The notes under the pieces are model-generated. The model was not told where the DNA came from and made no database searches. It saw only the letters and a program-made list of their open reading frames with translations. A program made the position numbers and the translations under genes. 64,000 nt of DNA from Gloeopeniophorella convolvens (taxonomy: Eukaryota; Basidiomycota; Agaricomycetes; Russulales): NCBI GenBank assembly GCA_022496205.1, contig WTXD01000014.1, positions 124,001 to 188,000 of the forward strand. Direction: 5' to 3'. Below are positions 35,231-46,203 of this stretch, piece by piece. The number at the start of each line of letters is the position of its first letter. Positions within the stretch are counted from its first letter, which is position 1.

Positions 35231-36690
35231 GGGGACTCTGCTGTATGCGGGACGGACAGTGGCAGAGGGAGAAGGATGAAGTCGCTGACCGAGGGGGAAG
35301 AGCGAATAGAAGTCGAGCGATTGAGTGTGTGAAGGGTTTTATATGTTGTCGTTAGAGCGTTAGACTCGTTGAACTTCTCCAACGCTTCTTGATTTTTTGG
35401 GCGCTGGGCCATGTGCAGCCATATGGTCCCCCGTGCCTGGATGAGCCCAAGCATCCACTGCTCACCTTATCGCTCCCCGCGCCGTTCCAGCCACTTATTG
35501 CGCTCCACCTGCCTGGGAGAACTTCCTTGAGCTTCTTCATCTTTCGCACCAGTCCGTGCCTGGCCCAAGCCCCCGCCCCCGGCACCAGTACCGCAATGCC
35601 CTAGTCCAGCCCCCGGTGCGTCGCGCCCCCTCTAGCGTGACGCGTGCGCGCGTGCATCCGCACCAGCGAGAACCCGAGAATGCAGACATCCAAGGTGACA
35701 GCCATCTCGTCGCTAGGCGGCTCGCCTCCGGCCGCCTTGGTATCGGCAACGCACGGGCACTGGCTGTGCCCGGAGAACCTTAGATCTCTTGGATCCTAAA
35801 ACTTTTCGAGACGTGCCCTCAAGATGCTTTCAAGTTGTCCCGATCGCTCGCCGCGACATCGGCGACTCGTCTCTCCCGCAGGGCAAGGGCGGGCACGAAA
35901 CGCCGAATCGAGATGCGCAATCGATGCTAAATAGCGAGGAATGGCGCGAATGATGGAAGGAAAAGAAGCTGTCGCTTTTGGGCGCGGCGGTGGACGTGTT
36001 CCATGTGCAAACCAGGTCTGGTGAGGAGCCACAGCCGGCGTCTACTGTCCCAGAAAGTTTTTTAGATCCGCCGGCGGCCCCGCTCCCAGCCCCGGTCCGG
36101 AATCCCACCCCACCAGCGGTCCGGCACTCGCAAAGAGGATGTACCTTTCTCCAAGCCTTTCTCCACGCAGGGCTCATGCCAAATTTGTTGTGCAGGGACG
36201 GCGCAACGTCGTCAGAGAGTGAAGACGTCTGAGCCACTCGTGTCAGCCCCGCGGTGTAAAACAGAGCCGTGACTTTGAGCGAGAGCAGAGGTTTCAGCGA
36301 CTGGGCGGATCCACGCCAGGACAGGAATGGCCCCGCCGTCGGGAGCATGTCTAGCTGAGGCAGGGCGAGGCTGGTCATAATGATGCCTCTTTGCGAATTT
36401 CCAACCCGCAATGGTCTGGCGACGTCGCTGGGTGCAAGTACGCAAGGCATCTGTGCAAAGAAGGCACATGGATCTACGAAACAGCCGTCCGAGATCTCGC
36501 AGCCATGTTTCGATAGTTCTTGTCTTCCGGTCCTCTTCTTCAGATACTTACCTCCGGTGTGTTCCGAGTCCATCCCAGGTGCCATTGCTTCGCGACATCG
36601 CCTAAAGAAACTTCTACCCTACACGGATCATGCTGAGGGTATGTGTACCCATAAACGTCCGCTCCTCTGCCTCTAAGGTCGCTCTACCGT
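35231..36690. other. 1.4-kb gap, only a doubtful ORF
   Basis: Promoter of the peptide transporter plus the 3' side of the phytase-like gene. Apart from the doubtful minus-strand frame listed separately, nothing was recognised. Confidence 0.4.
35830..36378 (-). CDS. doubtful small ORF, unknown
   Basis: An ATG at 36378 opens a frame beginning MTSLALPQLDMLPTAGPFLS, followed by about 60 plausible residues (LLSLKVTALFYTAGL). After that the composition looks random; a GT-AG intron near 36020-36140 could remove part of it. I do not recognise a family. It may be a small fungal-specific gene or chance. Confidence 0.2.
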   Translation of the reverse strand: MTSLALPQLDMLPTAGPFLSWRGSAQSLKPLLSLKVTALFYTAGLTRVAQTSSLSDDVAPSLHNKFGMSPAWRKAWRKVHPLCECRTAGGVGFRTGAGSGAAGGSKKLSGTVDAGCGSSPDLVCTWNTSTAAPKSDSFFSFHHSRHSSLFSIDCASRFGVSCPPLPCGRDESPMSRRAIGTT

Positions 36691-38792
36691 TCACGCTAGA
36701 TCTCCTATCTGGGCGCCGGGTAGAGTGACCCGGAAGACGAAGAACTGGTTATCGTTATCGAGCCCGGCGTTGAACGGCACGCCGAGGGAAATCCCATGCG
36801 TGGAAATAAAGTCATTGTCAGACTGATTATATATAAATACATCAGCCGCAACATCCTTCAGGAGGTTTAAGAGGGCACGCACGGCAGTGAAAAGGAAATA
36901 GTCATCAGGTGCTGTAGGATCATTCGCAGAAGCCAGTGCGAGTGATTCCCATTTGGCATCCAACAGCGTCTGGTCCGCGGGATCACCTTCTCACTGCATC
37001 AGCCTTTCCGTGACCCTCCGTACAGGAAACGTGACACCTACCATTGTGCAGGCCGAAGCGCGCAAGCTGAGTACTGTTGATGTAGCTCACAAAGCCAACA
37101 TAGGTTGCAGGTGTAATCTTGCTGTCCAATTTGCCCTTCTTCGCGATGGGGTTGCTCGGGTCGTCGAACGACGTCCCATGGATGTCCGTGGCCCCAGCCA
37201 GCGAAATCAGGTCCGCCTGCCTACACCGATGTTAGGCCCCTTTGCCCTCGGACACGAAGAAGGACGAATGATACGCACTTGTATTCCGACTCGGTGTCAT
37301 CACCGGCGTGCCCGTTGCTGTCGCGCGAGAGGACAAGGAACACACCCGAGCTGACCCAGTGCAGCTCACTCGCACCGAGCGTCTTGCTATCGCTGTCGAG
37401 GGGGAGGGGCACGACCCACTCTCCGACGAGCGGAGGTCGCGTCGTGGCGGCATTCGAGATGTCGAAGGCGACTAGCCGCGTATTCCTGGCATTGCTCTTC
37501 TTGTTGCCGCCGTCCTGTATGGTTGCCGACTGGAGAAGCGCATACAGCGTCTTGCCGTCGGCAGAGACAGTCAGGCCCTCGAAGCCTGGTGGATATAATC
37601 GTCAATGAGTGTCTTGATAGAGTCGCCGTAAGTAGGCCTACCCTGATTGCCAGCCCGTCCGGTGTCGGGGTCATCGTCAGATGTGAAGTCCAGATTGCCA
37701 TCGTCATCGAGGGGCACGATCGCTTGCGGTGGCTCAATGCTCTGGACTAGCTTACCGCTAGCATCGAAGCGATAGATGTACGGCCCGTATTCGTCGCTGA
37801 CCCAGAACCTGCGAGGGAGCCATCAGGATACAGGCCACAAGAACAGCGATGCGGAGACGCACGACCCGTCAGTGTTGAGTACCAGTCCTTCAAGGTCGAG
37901 GGAAAGATGGTTGAACGTGGAGTTTGGGATGGGTAGCGGAGGGTCGGCAAGCTCCGTCGTAGGGAACCCTGGTTGCGCCTGACGCACACCAAGAGCGTCA
38001 AGACCTGTAGTAGCCACGCCACCGCGCTCAGTGTAGAGCAAAGTCGAGCGGTAGGTCAGCTGCAGTGTCTTCTGTGCTGCAGTGAACGACAGCGGGGCCA
38101 GTCCATAGTACGGCGTGAACGTAAAGTCAAGTATGAGCTGGCGGCCTTGGTAGTTGACGGTGCCATCCCTGATGGCGCGCTACAGTCAGTGTACACCAAG
38201 ACAAACAAGAGCAAGGCTGCCATACACATTGAACCCTCGATCAGGCTGCACGACAAGCGTTCCTTGGAATGATCTGTTGGTTGCCGGGGTGAACGATCGC
38301 AGCGCAATTGCACTCCCTATGCCACCGATGGTGTCACCTGCGTGGCGTAAGGCAGGCGTCACCAGGAAGGGGAATCATGCGACGTGCCTGTCGACTCTGT
38401 CGCGTTCGAGGGGATCAAACCGAACCCGACGAGGCCCTGTGCGGAGCGTTGAGCGATCCGTAATTGCAGTCACACGAGTAGAGTGCGTTCTGTTGAAGTA
38501 AAATGCTTACTTTGTTGATGTATGTCTTCCCCCCAAGGCTCACAGAGAACGCCTGTGACGGATCGGGTTCCGTTGCCAGCGCGATTGCACCCCCTATGCC
38601 ACCAATGGTGGTATGAGACAGGCGTCACCGGAAACCGGGACCATACGACGTACCTGCCGACTCTGTCGTGTTCGAAAGGCTCGCAGAGAACACCTGTGAC
38701 GGATCAGGTCCCGTTGCCAGGTCGTTGACGGGAATCGCATGCACATGGCGCGTGCTCAGCGCAAGCAGCAACAGCGAGAGAGTCGCTTGCAT
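36691..38792 (-). CDS. secreted phytase-like (esterase-like) domain protein
   Basis: Secreted protein with the 'esterase-like activity of phytase' beta-propeller domain. The signal peptide MQATLSLLLLALSTRHVHA is followed by two imperfect copies of an A-T-x-P-D-P-S-Q segment, produced by a DNA duplication (38300-38720). Core landmarks are GLVGFGLIPSNATESTGD, GGIGSAIALRSF, LDLEGLVLNTDGS, FWVSDEYGPYIYRFD, FEGLTVSADGKTLYAL, HWVSSGVFLVLSRDSNGHAG, KWESLALA and a C-terminal DNDFISTHG. This family is common and poorly characterised in basidiomycetes; the reaction is not established. About ten short introns, one with a GC donor (38338-38387). Frame and splice phases hold across the duplication. Confidence 0.82.
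38300..38720 (-). repeat. internal exon-intron tandem duplication
   Basis: A direct 43-bp near-identical pair (38537-38579 and 38678-38720, about four mismatches) lies within a longer duplication. Segment 38301-38412 also matches 38578-38680. The unit spans the end of one exon, an intron and the start of the next exon of the phytase-like gene, and adds an extra exon while keeping frame. Confidence 0.8.
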
Positions 38793-39480
38793 CTCGCCGG
38801 TGGTCCTCGCCGCAGCATTGATGACTTGGCCTATTTATGCATCTGGTATTCCACTGGGCTCCCAGTGCCCAGGATGAATGACGCGTCCACCTGTCTAATG
38901 GAAGGGCATGTGAGCGATGTTCTTCTGGGGGGTCGCGTGGGAGGGTGCGCACGTTCGTTTGCGAGCCGTGCGGCGACAGAGACATCCCGGCGCGTCGGAG
39001 CCAGCTGCTTCAACTGAAGAGGTGGGAGCGGAACTGTCGCGAATGGCCTGCAGTGGAGACTGAGCGGGCGTCGAGTGCTATTCTGACGGAGAAGGCCGCT
39101 CACGCGGGAGACCGCAAGAATACGTATGCAACGCACGCAAGCGAGCCGCACTTTATGCAATTAATGATTCGCGCTGCACTTGAAGTCCATGTCGCCGCAA
39201 CGTTCGTGCCCCTGTTCTGCCAACGACACTTTCCACATGGCTGCCGTATCCATGTTTTTCTGACTGCATGCTGATTCGTCGCGCCCGCCAAACGCACCGA
39301 GCTCGCGCCAGTCTTTCATTCCGCAAGGCTTATGGAGCCTGGCGCGCCAAGTCCGGCACACCACCGACTGCAGGTTGCCGGTGTATCTTGGTTCAACCAT
39401 TCTCGCAACGTACACCATCTTTGAAACATACACGCTCCAGCAACGACGGCACAAGCGGCCAACGCAATCAGCGCCACTTT
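38793..39480. other. intergenic, no supported gene
   Basis: Promoter of the phytase-like gene and 3' flank of the small orphan gene. Frames here are short and mutually overlapping on both strands. Confidence 0.45.
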
Positions 39481-39998
39481 CTATCCCTCGTGGGCCGCGC
39501 CCCTTTCCACCAGTATCCCCGTAATCTCCACCGCACGGTTGAACGCCTTCCGGTCTTCCTCCGTGACCACAACGTCACTCTGAAATCCGCCGCATCCCTG
39601 TGGCGCCGAGTTGGCCCACGTAAACCCGTCCGAGCCCTGCCAGAAGATGCCGATGTCCCGTTGATAGATGTCGGTTGAGGGCAGCTGCTCGGTGGGCAGC
39701 TTGCGCAGGATGCCCTCGAGCTCCTTCACGAGTGCGGTCGTCTCGTCAGAGGTGGCCACCTTCCTGGGCTCGGGGTCGAGGAGCTGCGGCGTCCCGTCCG
39801 GGCGCTGCTGAGAAATGAGCAGAATGTGGGGCGCATTCGCCGCCTCGAGCGAAAAGTCGTGCACGGCCGAGGGGCGGGGCGCAACGATGCCGCCGGTGAT
39901 GCCTGTGGGCACGTCAGATCCGATTCGCGCGGGCGCAATATCAATCGGGGCATATGCGTACCGTGTTGGATGCGCAAAGAGAAAGGTTCGGGTGCCAT
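39481..39998 (-). CDS. conserved-looking small protein, unknown function
   Basis: Two exons (39962-39998 and 39481-39902, 59-bp intron) give 152 residues starting MAPEPFSLRIQHG and continuing ITGGIVAPRPSAVHDF. It has an ordered look: a beta-rich start (HILLISQQRPDG), a helix (TTALVKELEGILRKLPTEQL), DIYQRDIGIFWQGSDGF, and a final helix (EEDRKAFNRAVEITGILVER). There is no signal peptide or membrane segment, and I recognise no family. Codon use and intron signals match the neighbours, so I regard it as a real gene. It is transcribed in the same direction as the Rpn14-like gene upstream. Confidence 0.6.
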
Positions 39999-40196
39999 CG
40001 TGGTTGGGTCAAGGCAGGGATCGCTCGATCCCTATATCTTTTATCTGGATCCGGATAGATGCTGCGCACTGCTCCAACGCTGGTGCCTACTAGGCCCAAA
40101 CCGGGTCTCGCTGCGATGACGGCGTCCAGGAACATGTCTACATTGGTGGAATCACGCGTCATCGACGCGATGCGTGCTATGTAAGTTACTCGACTA

Positions 40197-41605
40197 CTAC
40201 AATTGATACTTCCTAATAACTCCTCCGTCTCCTGCTATGTGCACCTGTCCGCCTGACACTCGGATGGCCCGAACAGCCTCGACGTTCCCAAACACCAGCT
40301 CTTCACTCACGCGCGCCCCGCCCTCCGTGAGACCTACAACATAAGGAAGCCCATCGTCCCCACCAACCACGACACGCCCTCCCGGCGCGAACGCGACGCT
40401 CTCTACCGTCGCACCACCGCGCCTCCAGCGTGCGCGGATGCGATCACCGCGCACGTCGAACAGCAGCCCTGTCCCACTCGCAGTCCCAACGGCCGCCTCA
40501 CTCCCGTCGGCATGCGCCGCAATCGCCCGCGCAGCTGCGCCTGCTGCGAACCTCGCTGCGGAGCTGCGCGCGCGCACGTCGAGGAGCTCCACGCTTCCGT
40601 CCGCAAGCCCCGCCCATGCTGCGCCGCCCGCGTCTTCGGCTGCGCCAGCGAGCGAGAGAGCAGGCTTGGGCGTCAGCCACATCGCCTTTTGCGAGCCGGT
40701 TTGGACGTCCCAGAGGCGAAGGGAGCCGTCCATCCCTGAGGATAGCAGGGTGCTCGGATCGCCGGGGGTTGGGAGCAGTGCGGTCACCGAACGCATGTGT
40801 GCTGTCAGCGACGCTGCCGGCGTAAGTGAGAGCGATACGCCCGTGCTTTCAGGCAATGGAGTGATATGGATGGTGAAGTCAGAGCCTGCAGATGCAAGGA
40901 GAAGGCCCGTCGAATTCCCGGAGATGAGCTCGAGTGCATTGATAGTAGATTTGTGCAGTTTCGTGGAGACAGTGGGCTGTACGGTATGCACTGTCGGCGC
41001 GGGATATGGTGCAGTGATCCTCGGATGGCGAGGGAGACCATAGACCGAGAGTGTGCCATCGAGCAACGCAGTAGCAAGGATTGTGCCGGAGGCGACAAAC
41101 GATGTAATTTGACGCGGCTAGCATAGAAGAGGCTGATGAGTGCCAGTGGCCGCAAGAGCGTGCTTCGTCAGTGTGTTATTGCATAACGATACTTACATGC
41201 TTCTCGTCGGAGTGCACTGGGTCTGCATAAATCTCTGATGGAGAGATAATTTCTACGGACTGAATGCCGAGTGCTGCACAGCGGGTCGTATACTTGAACT
41301 GATCGAGCCGACATATTCTAGAATGAGCCTTGTAAACGAGCAGAACGGACGCAAAAACTCACCTGAGACGCACGCGTGAGCTCAACTCCACCACTTCCAA
41401 CAAGCTCGACGCGATCGCGATCTTGTTCGTGGAGCTTCGCAGTAATCTTTCCGTGCACAGAAGGCTCTCCGTCCTTGTAACAGGAGAGCCAAACATTATC
41501 TGAAGGAACCAGCCCAGCATGGACTTCCGAAAACACTGTGCTGAAATCATCCTGTATGGTTGCAGAGGGCAGCACAGCTAGAGGGGGCACTGTTGGTGAC
41601 GACAT
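40197..41605 (-). CDS. rpn14: WD40 proteasome-assembly factor Rpn14/PAAF1-like
   Basis: WD40 beta-propeller resembling human PAAF1 and yeast Rpn14, a chaperone that binds Rpt ATPases during assembly of the 19S proteasome base. The ATG at 41605 (MSSPTVPPLAVLPSA) is used because the longer frame opens with TTG. The N-terminal NVWLSCYKDGEPSVHGKI matches the PAAF1 start region, and the C-terminus HIAGDGGVIRKYQL matches its last blade. Blades between include HMRSVTALLPTPGDPSTLLS with GMDGSLRLWD, and FAPGGRVVVGGDDG. Three exons; introns near 41335-41385 and 41105-41195. The third exon (40197-41100) is long and very GC-rich. Confidence 0.8.
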
Positions 41606-42578
41606 GATTGTCAATATCAGAAGATCAAGCGTGGTAGCGCCGCGCGTTCCCTACTACATAACCGTATTCGCAAATCACGACTCGATACATCCTTGTCTAT
41701 CCCTACCTTGTCCCTACCAGGATCTTATCTACGATATCTACAGAATAATGCCGCGCCGTATCTGGCGGGCTTTCTCGGCCTCTCGGTTCCCCAAATTTGT
41801 CGTGGTGTCGGTTTGCGGGCATTGGTGGCTGGTCATGCCAAGTCCTCTTCATGTTATTCATCTAATCAGATAGCTTATGATCTACTACGGAGGCACCTTA
41901 CTTCTAAGAGGACCCAAGCCGTCAGTGATACAGGGTGCTGACCCCCCCTGATCGTCCAGAGGCAACCACGAAGGAATCCCTCGGCGCTATGATCGCAGAG
42001 ATTCGACGACTCCACATCAATGTTGCAAGTAACGAAGAGCTGCGCAAATTTCGTTTCGGAAATATGTGCATGGTCTTTTCAATGACCTTGAGCATAATAT
42101 ATCTTCGTCACTTCCGGACTTGATCCCTTCGAGGGCGTATCTGTGTGAGCGAGAACAGACGTCGGTTGATATGTTAGTGTTTAGTGCGAGGCACGACTCG
42201 CACTGGTCGCTGCGCGCCCCGGCAAACCGAATCCACCTGTCAAAGGCAGGCATACTTCGTTCTGGAGTACGCCACAATCTAGGGATGGGGCATGCCGACG
42301 TCAACAACAGGGTTCGCAAAGGTGCACGAAGTGGTGAATTGAGACCGCACGCTCTCTGCAGAAAAGTATGTATACACGCTGAACGAGGGCAACTAGTCGG
42401 TCACAGACCAGCTCGTCGCGCAGTTTTGACTGACAGTCAATGTGGCAGAGTCGATGGGGTAAGAGTGAATAAATCATGAATGTGCCCGGAAACAGAGACT
42501 AGGGATACGACTAAAGACCAGCTGCACTTAGGAGTCAGTAACGGGGGAATTCGGAGTGGTCGCATACTTACCTTGCGC
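41606..42578. other. intergenic, no supported gene
   Basis: Promoter of the Rpn14-like gene and 3' flank of the SNARE gene. Frames such as 42066-42479 (+) have no recognisable motif. Confidence 0.45.
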
Positions 42579-43012
42579 CTACTTCCCAAAAAACCAAGAC
42601 CACAGGTGGCTCCCAAGCCACACTCCAATAAGAAACATGACGACAAAAACTGCGATGCGCAGCGCAGTGACCGCGCCGGGGGATAACGAGCGGGTCATGC
42701 GGCTCGCAGAAGCGGTGAGACCCGAAGTGACAGAGCTGAAAGTGCCGGTCTGTCCGAACCCGATATCAGCAGAAGAACCGATTCCTGTCAGGCAAGTCGG
42801 ACGTACGGTTTCATCAAGAACGAGGTTCTGGCGTTCCACGTCGTCATGAATGTCGGTGGTGACCTGCAGTGCAACGATCAGCCAAACGCTGGGATTATCT
42901 CGAGAGCACCATGTCGTACGCCGCGAAGTGTGCGAATCTTGGAGTGAAGCTCATCCAGTCGCTGGTCGTTCTGAGCCTCATAAGTGTCTTCCTGAGATCG
43001 TGAGCTGGACAT
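42579..43012 (-). CDS. Bet1/Sft1-like Qc-SNARE
   Basis: Tail-anchored SNARE of 106 residues in three exons (42920-43012, 42807-42863, 42579-42749), acting in ER-Golgi or intra-Golgi vesicle fusion. The SNARE helix runs from about residue 18 (RLDELHSKIRTLRGVTTDIH) with the central zero-layer glutamine in DVERQNLVLDET. It is followed by a linker and a C-terminal membrane anchor (IAVFVVMFLIGVWLGSHLW) with a four-residue lumenal tail. The length and the 'TLRGVTTDIHDDV' pattern fit Sft1/Bet1. The start (MSSSRSQED) was preferred over an upstream in-frame codon that gives a basic, unlikely extension. Introns are 56 and 57 bp. Confidence 0.88.
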
Positions 43013-43317
43013 GATGGCGGATGGTGGTGAGTGACGAGGCTGCGCTCTACGCGGGTTACCACTCCGCATCAGCGGCGGCGTTCAAAACCTAGCGTAGGGT
43101 TAGGGTTGCTTTGATGGTGAGTTTCAGGAGGCTGTGCCTTCAAGTTCTCTGCCTTGGCGGCCAGTGCAGTGACCGCCCCTCAGGCCTCAATCGGACTCGG
43201 CACTGGACGAGAAGATGGGATCTCAACTATAAATAGTCCAAAATGATACTCGTGGGTCCGGTGTACACTATCGGTGAAGAATGGCATATGCTCGATACAG
43301 TGCCTAGACGAACAATA
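43013..43317. promoter_or_regulatory. SNARE gene promoter with telobox-like motif
   Basis: Short spacer upstream of the SNARE gene and downstream of the PIL1-like stop. It contains GTAGGGTTAGGGTTG at about 43094-43108, two telomere-like units some 85 bp before the ATG, resembling telobox promoter elements. Confidence 0.4.
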
Positions 43318-46203
43318 TCAACGCAAGCTGCTCGAACGCGCCCTTGGTTCGTTGATGGCCGGCGGAGGCTCCAGCTCATCTCCGCCACCGCTATAATACG
43401 CAGAGATATAATCAAATTCGTCTTCTTGAGCCGGCGCCTGAGGAAGAGGCGGAACCGGCTCTGGTGGTTGGGAGGTGGGCAGCGATGGCGTGGAGCCAAA
43501 CGCGCCTCCGAGACGCGGCGCATAGGGGGAGCTCGGAAGCCCTCGCTTCTTCACGGACAAAGGTGTCGTATCTGAGGGGTTCGGGAAGCTGTCAGATCCC
43601 ATGCGCGGTGTGGGCCGTCGGAAGGCTGCCGCCGAGATCGTGCGAGCACCAGGAGGGGGAGGGGTCCTCCCTGGCGAAGCCGTGTGGAGAGAAGTGAGCG
43701 ATGGTGGCTGCGGAAGCGCACGCTGTCCTGCGATGGGGCTAGCTGGCATTTCTGTGGGTGTGCGATATGGTGTTCCGCCTGACAGGGCAGGGGAACTTGG
43801 CGGGGGCAAGGCGATGCTGGGCGGCGGCGGGAGGGGGGATTGCTGCGGGGTTTGCGGATATGTCTGCGTGGGCGATGAAGGAGCAGAGGGAATATGCGGC
43901 GAGGGTGCTGGTATGATAGGTGAAGGCTGTGAAGGCTGTTCTGCAGATCCCCTAGACGCTGTGGGCGACCCCGACCCACGATCACGGGCTCGTGTAAATG
44001 GTGACGTGGGGTGAGTAGTCGATTCACTGGATTTCGGCGATTGTTGCACTGCGGGGGGTACCGAAGGGATTGAGAGCGGTGCGGGGGCAGGAATGTCGGG
44101 TGACGGCGTTCTTGGCGGAGCAGGAGTGGCAGGAGTGGCAGGCGGAGGGATAGGTGGGCTGTACATCAACATGTCAAGCTCGCGAGAGACTTCACGAGCA
44201 GCCGCAGCATTCAGAGCTCGCTCATCCTCAGGATCTTCTTCGGCAGGGGGTGGGGTCGGGATGCGATCTTGTGTGACATTATTTTGCGCCTGTGACTTTG
44301 GTGATGTTGGGGACACATTCCCTCCAGGGGTCAATGGAGTCGACGCTGAAGCAGCTTGCGAAAGGGTTAATAATGGGATAATGCGGAAGGACAATCGCAC
44401 TCACAATCGGTGCGACCGTCTTCCGACAGAGCATCACGGTCAAGATGCGAAAGTGGGCGGGGCATCTGGATGGGGCGCGAACCGAAGCGCACTCTCCGTT
44501 CACCCTTAGCGGGTTCCATGTAGGCCAACTGGCTGTCGTCATCTTCCTGTTGCGCAGCCGGCGGCGCGTATGGAGGTCCTGACTCATGTGTCCCAGGTTC
44601 GATACCCCCATACAAGCCAGCCTGGGGTGTGGCCGCAGGGGCTGCACCAGGCGGGGGACCCGGAGGCGGTTCGTAGTTCCCATCGAAATCCTCGTATCTG
44701 GGTGCGGGTTCGTCGACTCCCCCCTTTCCGAGAAATTGTTCCAATTCTTGAGCGAAGCTGGCCGTTGTGCCAGCCTGGGGATCAGCGATTACCGGAACAG
44801 ATCCCTGTCGCCCCTTGACAGGGAACGTCGCGAAACGACCACTGCTTGGACCAGACGCCCCGGCAGGCTGAGATACTGGTGCCCCATCCAAGCTCTTCGT
44901 ATAAGGAGAAGAAGCGAACCTTTGCGTAAATGTTTGCGAGCGATGCACATCAGACTGCGAAGGCAGTGCACCAAGTTCATCGGCTTGAGTCGACGGCGCG
45001 TTACCGTAAGGATACGGTTCTAGGGGTGGAGGCGGAGCGTATCCGCTATCGTACGTTTGCGTACGATATTGCATTTCCCCATCGCGGTCACCGGGTGATG
45101 CACTGTAGTCTGCACTGAAGCTAGAGGCCTCGTCGCGCTGTGATCCCGGCATGAGATAAGTGGAGTTGCTGTCTTGGTGGGCCATCGTGGGGGGTGCTTG
45201 TACTAGGCCAGATGGAACTGAAGTATCGAATATGACCTCGGTCAGAGCACGCTGTGCCTCTGTAGCATATGTCTCCGTCCGTGCATGACCAGCGTAGAAC
45301 GGGCGAGCCTGACCCGGTTCCGTCTCTTGCTGAGGAAGTTCGGTCATGATGAGCTTGCCTGCATCAGCAATGATCTATACGTGGCGCTCAGACAATGACT
45401 GCGATGTACTTGAAGGCGAATGGAACGCACGAGGCCTTTCCGGCAACATTCCTGTAATCCACCAAATTTGAGAGTCATCCACGCTTTCGTCGCCGTGCGC
45501 TTTAAATCGCCCAGCTTGGCTTCGTCTGTCATGATTGTCGAGTCCATGTCGCGTATTTCATCCCGCAGACGCAGCAGGAGTTCTGATTGTGCAGGTGTGT
45601 TCTTGTTGCCCGGGTCCATCTTGTTGAGCTTGCGCTCAGCGGTGTCCGCCTTTGAAACTACGTTCTTGCGCCGGTGTCGAAGTCCATCGAGCTTCTCCTC
45701 CTGAGACCGTACAGCCTTCATGTGTTCGCGAATGGCTTGCTCATGGGCGGCGAGTTGGGTCAGGGCTGTAGCGAATTGAAGGAGAATCTTGGTTGACCCG
45801 CCAAGTGTATCCTGGCAAAAAGAGCATGTGAGATGCATAAACTATCAAGGCGGGATACCCACCGACAAATCATCGCCTTCACCAAGGCCCCAGTGGCGCA
45901 GCGCTTCCGATGCTCGTGTGAAGTCTGCACTAAGCTTTGCGAGTCTGATAAATGCAAGTCAGAAGTGGAAGCAGGCGCGGGAGCTATTTCAGAAGGTAGC
46001 TCGGGAGAACGAGGGGCCCATGACATCCGATGGTATCCCGTATGTCTAGGGGAGAGGGTTGGCAAGCAACGAGACGAATCTCACGTTGTGACAATGGCCT
46101 TCTCGGCGGTGATGAGATCCTGGAGTGGGCGTAAATCCTTGTTGCCTCCGAGGGAAGGAATTGTCGTATTGTGGGCGATTTTCGTTGCCGCCGACTTGAA
46201 CAT
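43318..46203 (-). CDS. pil1: PIL1/LSP1 eisosome BAR protein with long tail
   Basis: Core eisosome protein whose BAR domain bends the plasma membrane into furrows. Five exons (46085-46203, 45863-45944, 45431-45811, 44405-45374, 43318-44354) join in frame to 862 residues. The start is MFKSAATKIAHNTTIPSLGG. The BAR region includes LAKLSADFTRASEALRHWG, FATALTQLAAHEQAIREHM, RKNVVSKADTAERKLNKM and KAWMTLKFGGLQECCRKG. The PIL1 core ends after residue ~260 (RPFYAGHARTE, EVIFDTS). The remaining ~590 residues are disordered and rich in Pro/Ser/Thr with many S/T-P sites. Yeast Pil1 is about 340 residues, so the tail more than doubles the length. The tail may carry regulatory phosphosites (inference). 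Confidence 0.9.

Noticed and set aside
44596..44610. tRNA B-box-like GGTTCGATACC
   Set aside because: Lies within the coding tail of the PIL1-like gene and has no matching acceptor stem or A box.
45789..46049. Plus-strand frame with a protein-like end (KWKQARELFQKV)
   Set aside because: Antisense to the first introns and exons of the PIL1-like gene, whose minus-strand exons join in frame and match the family.
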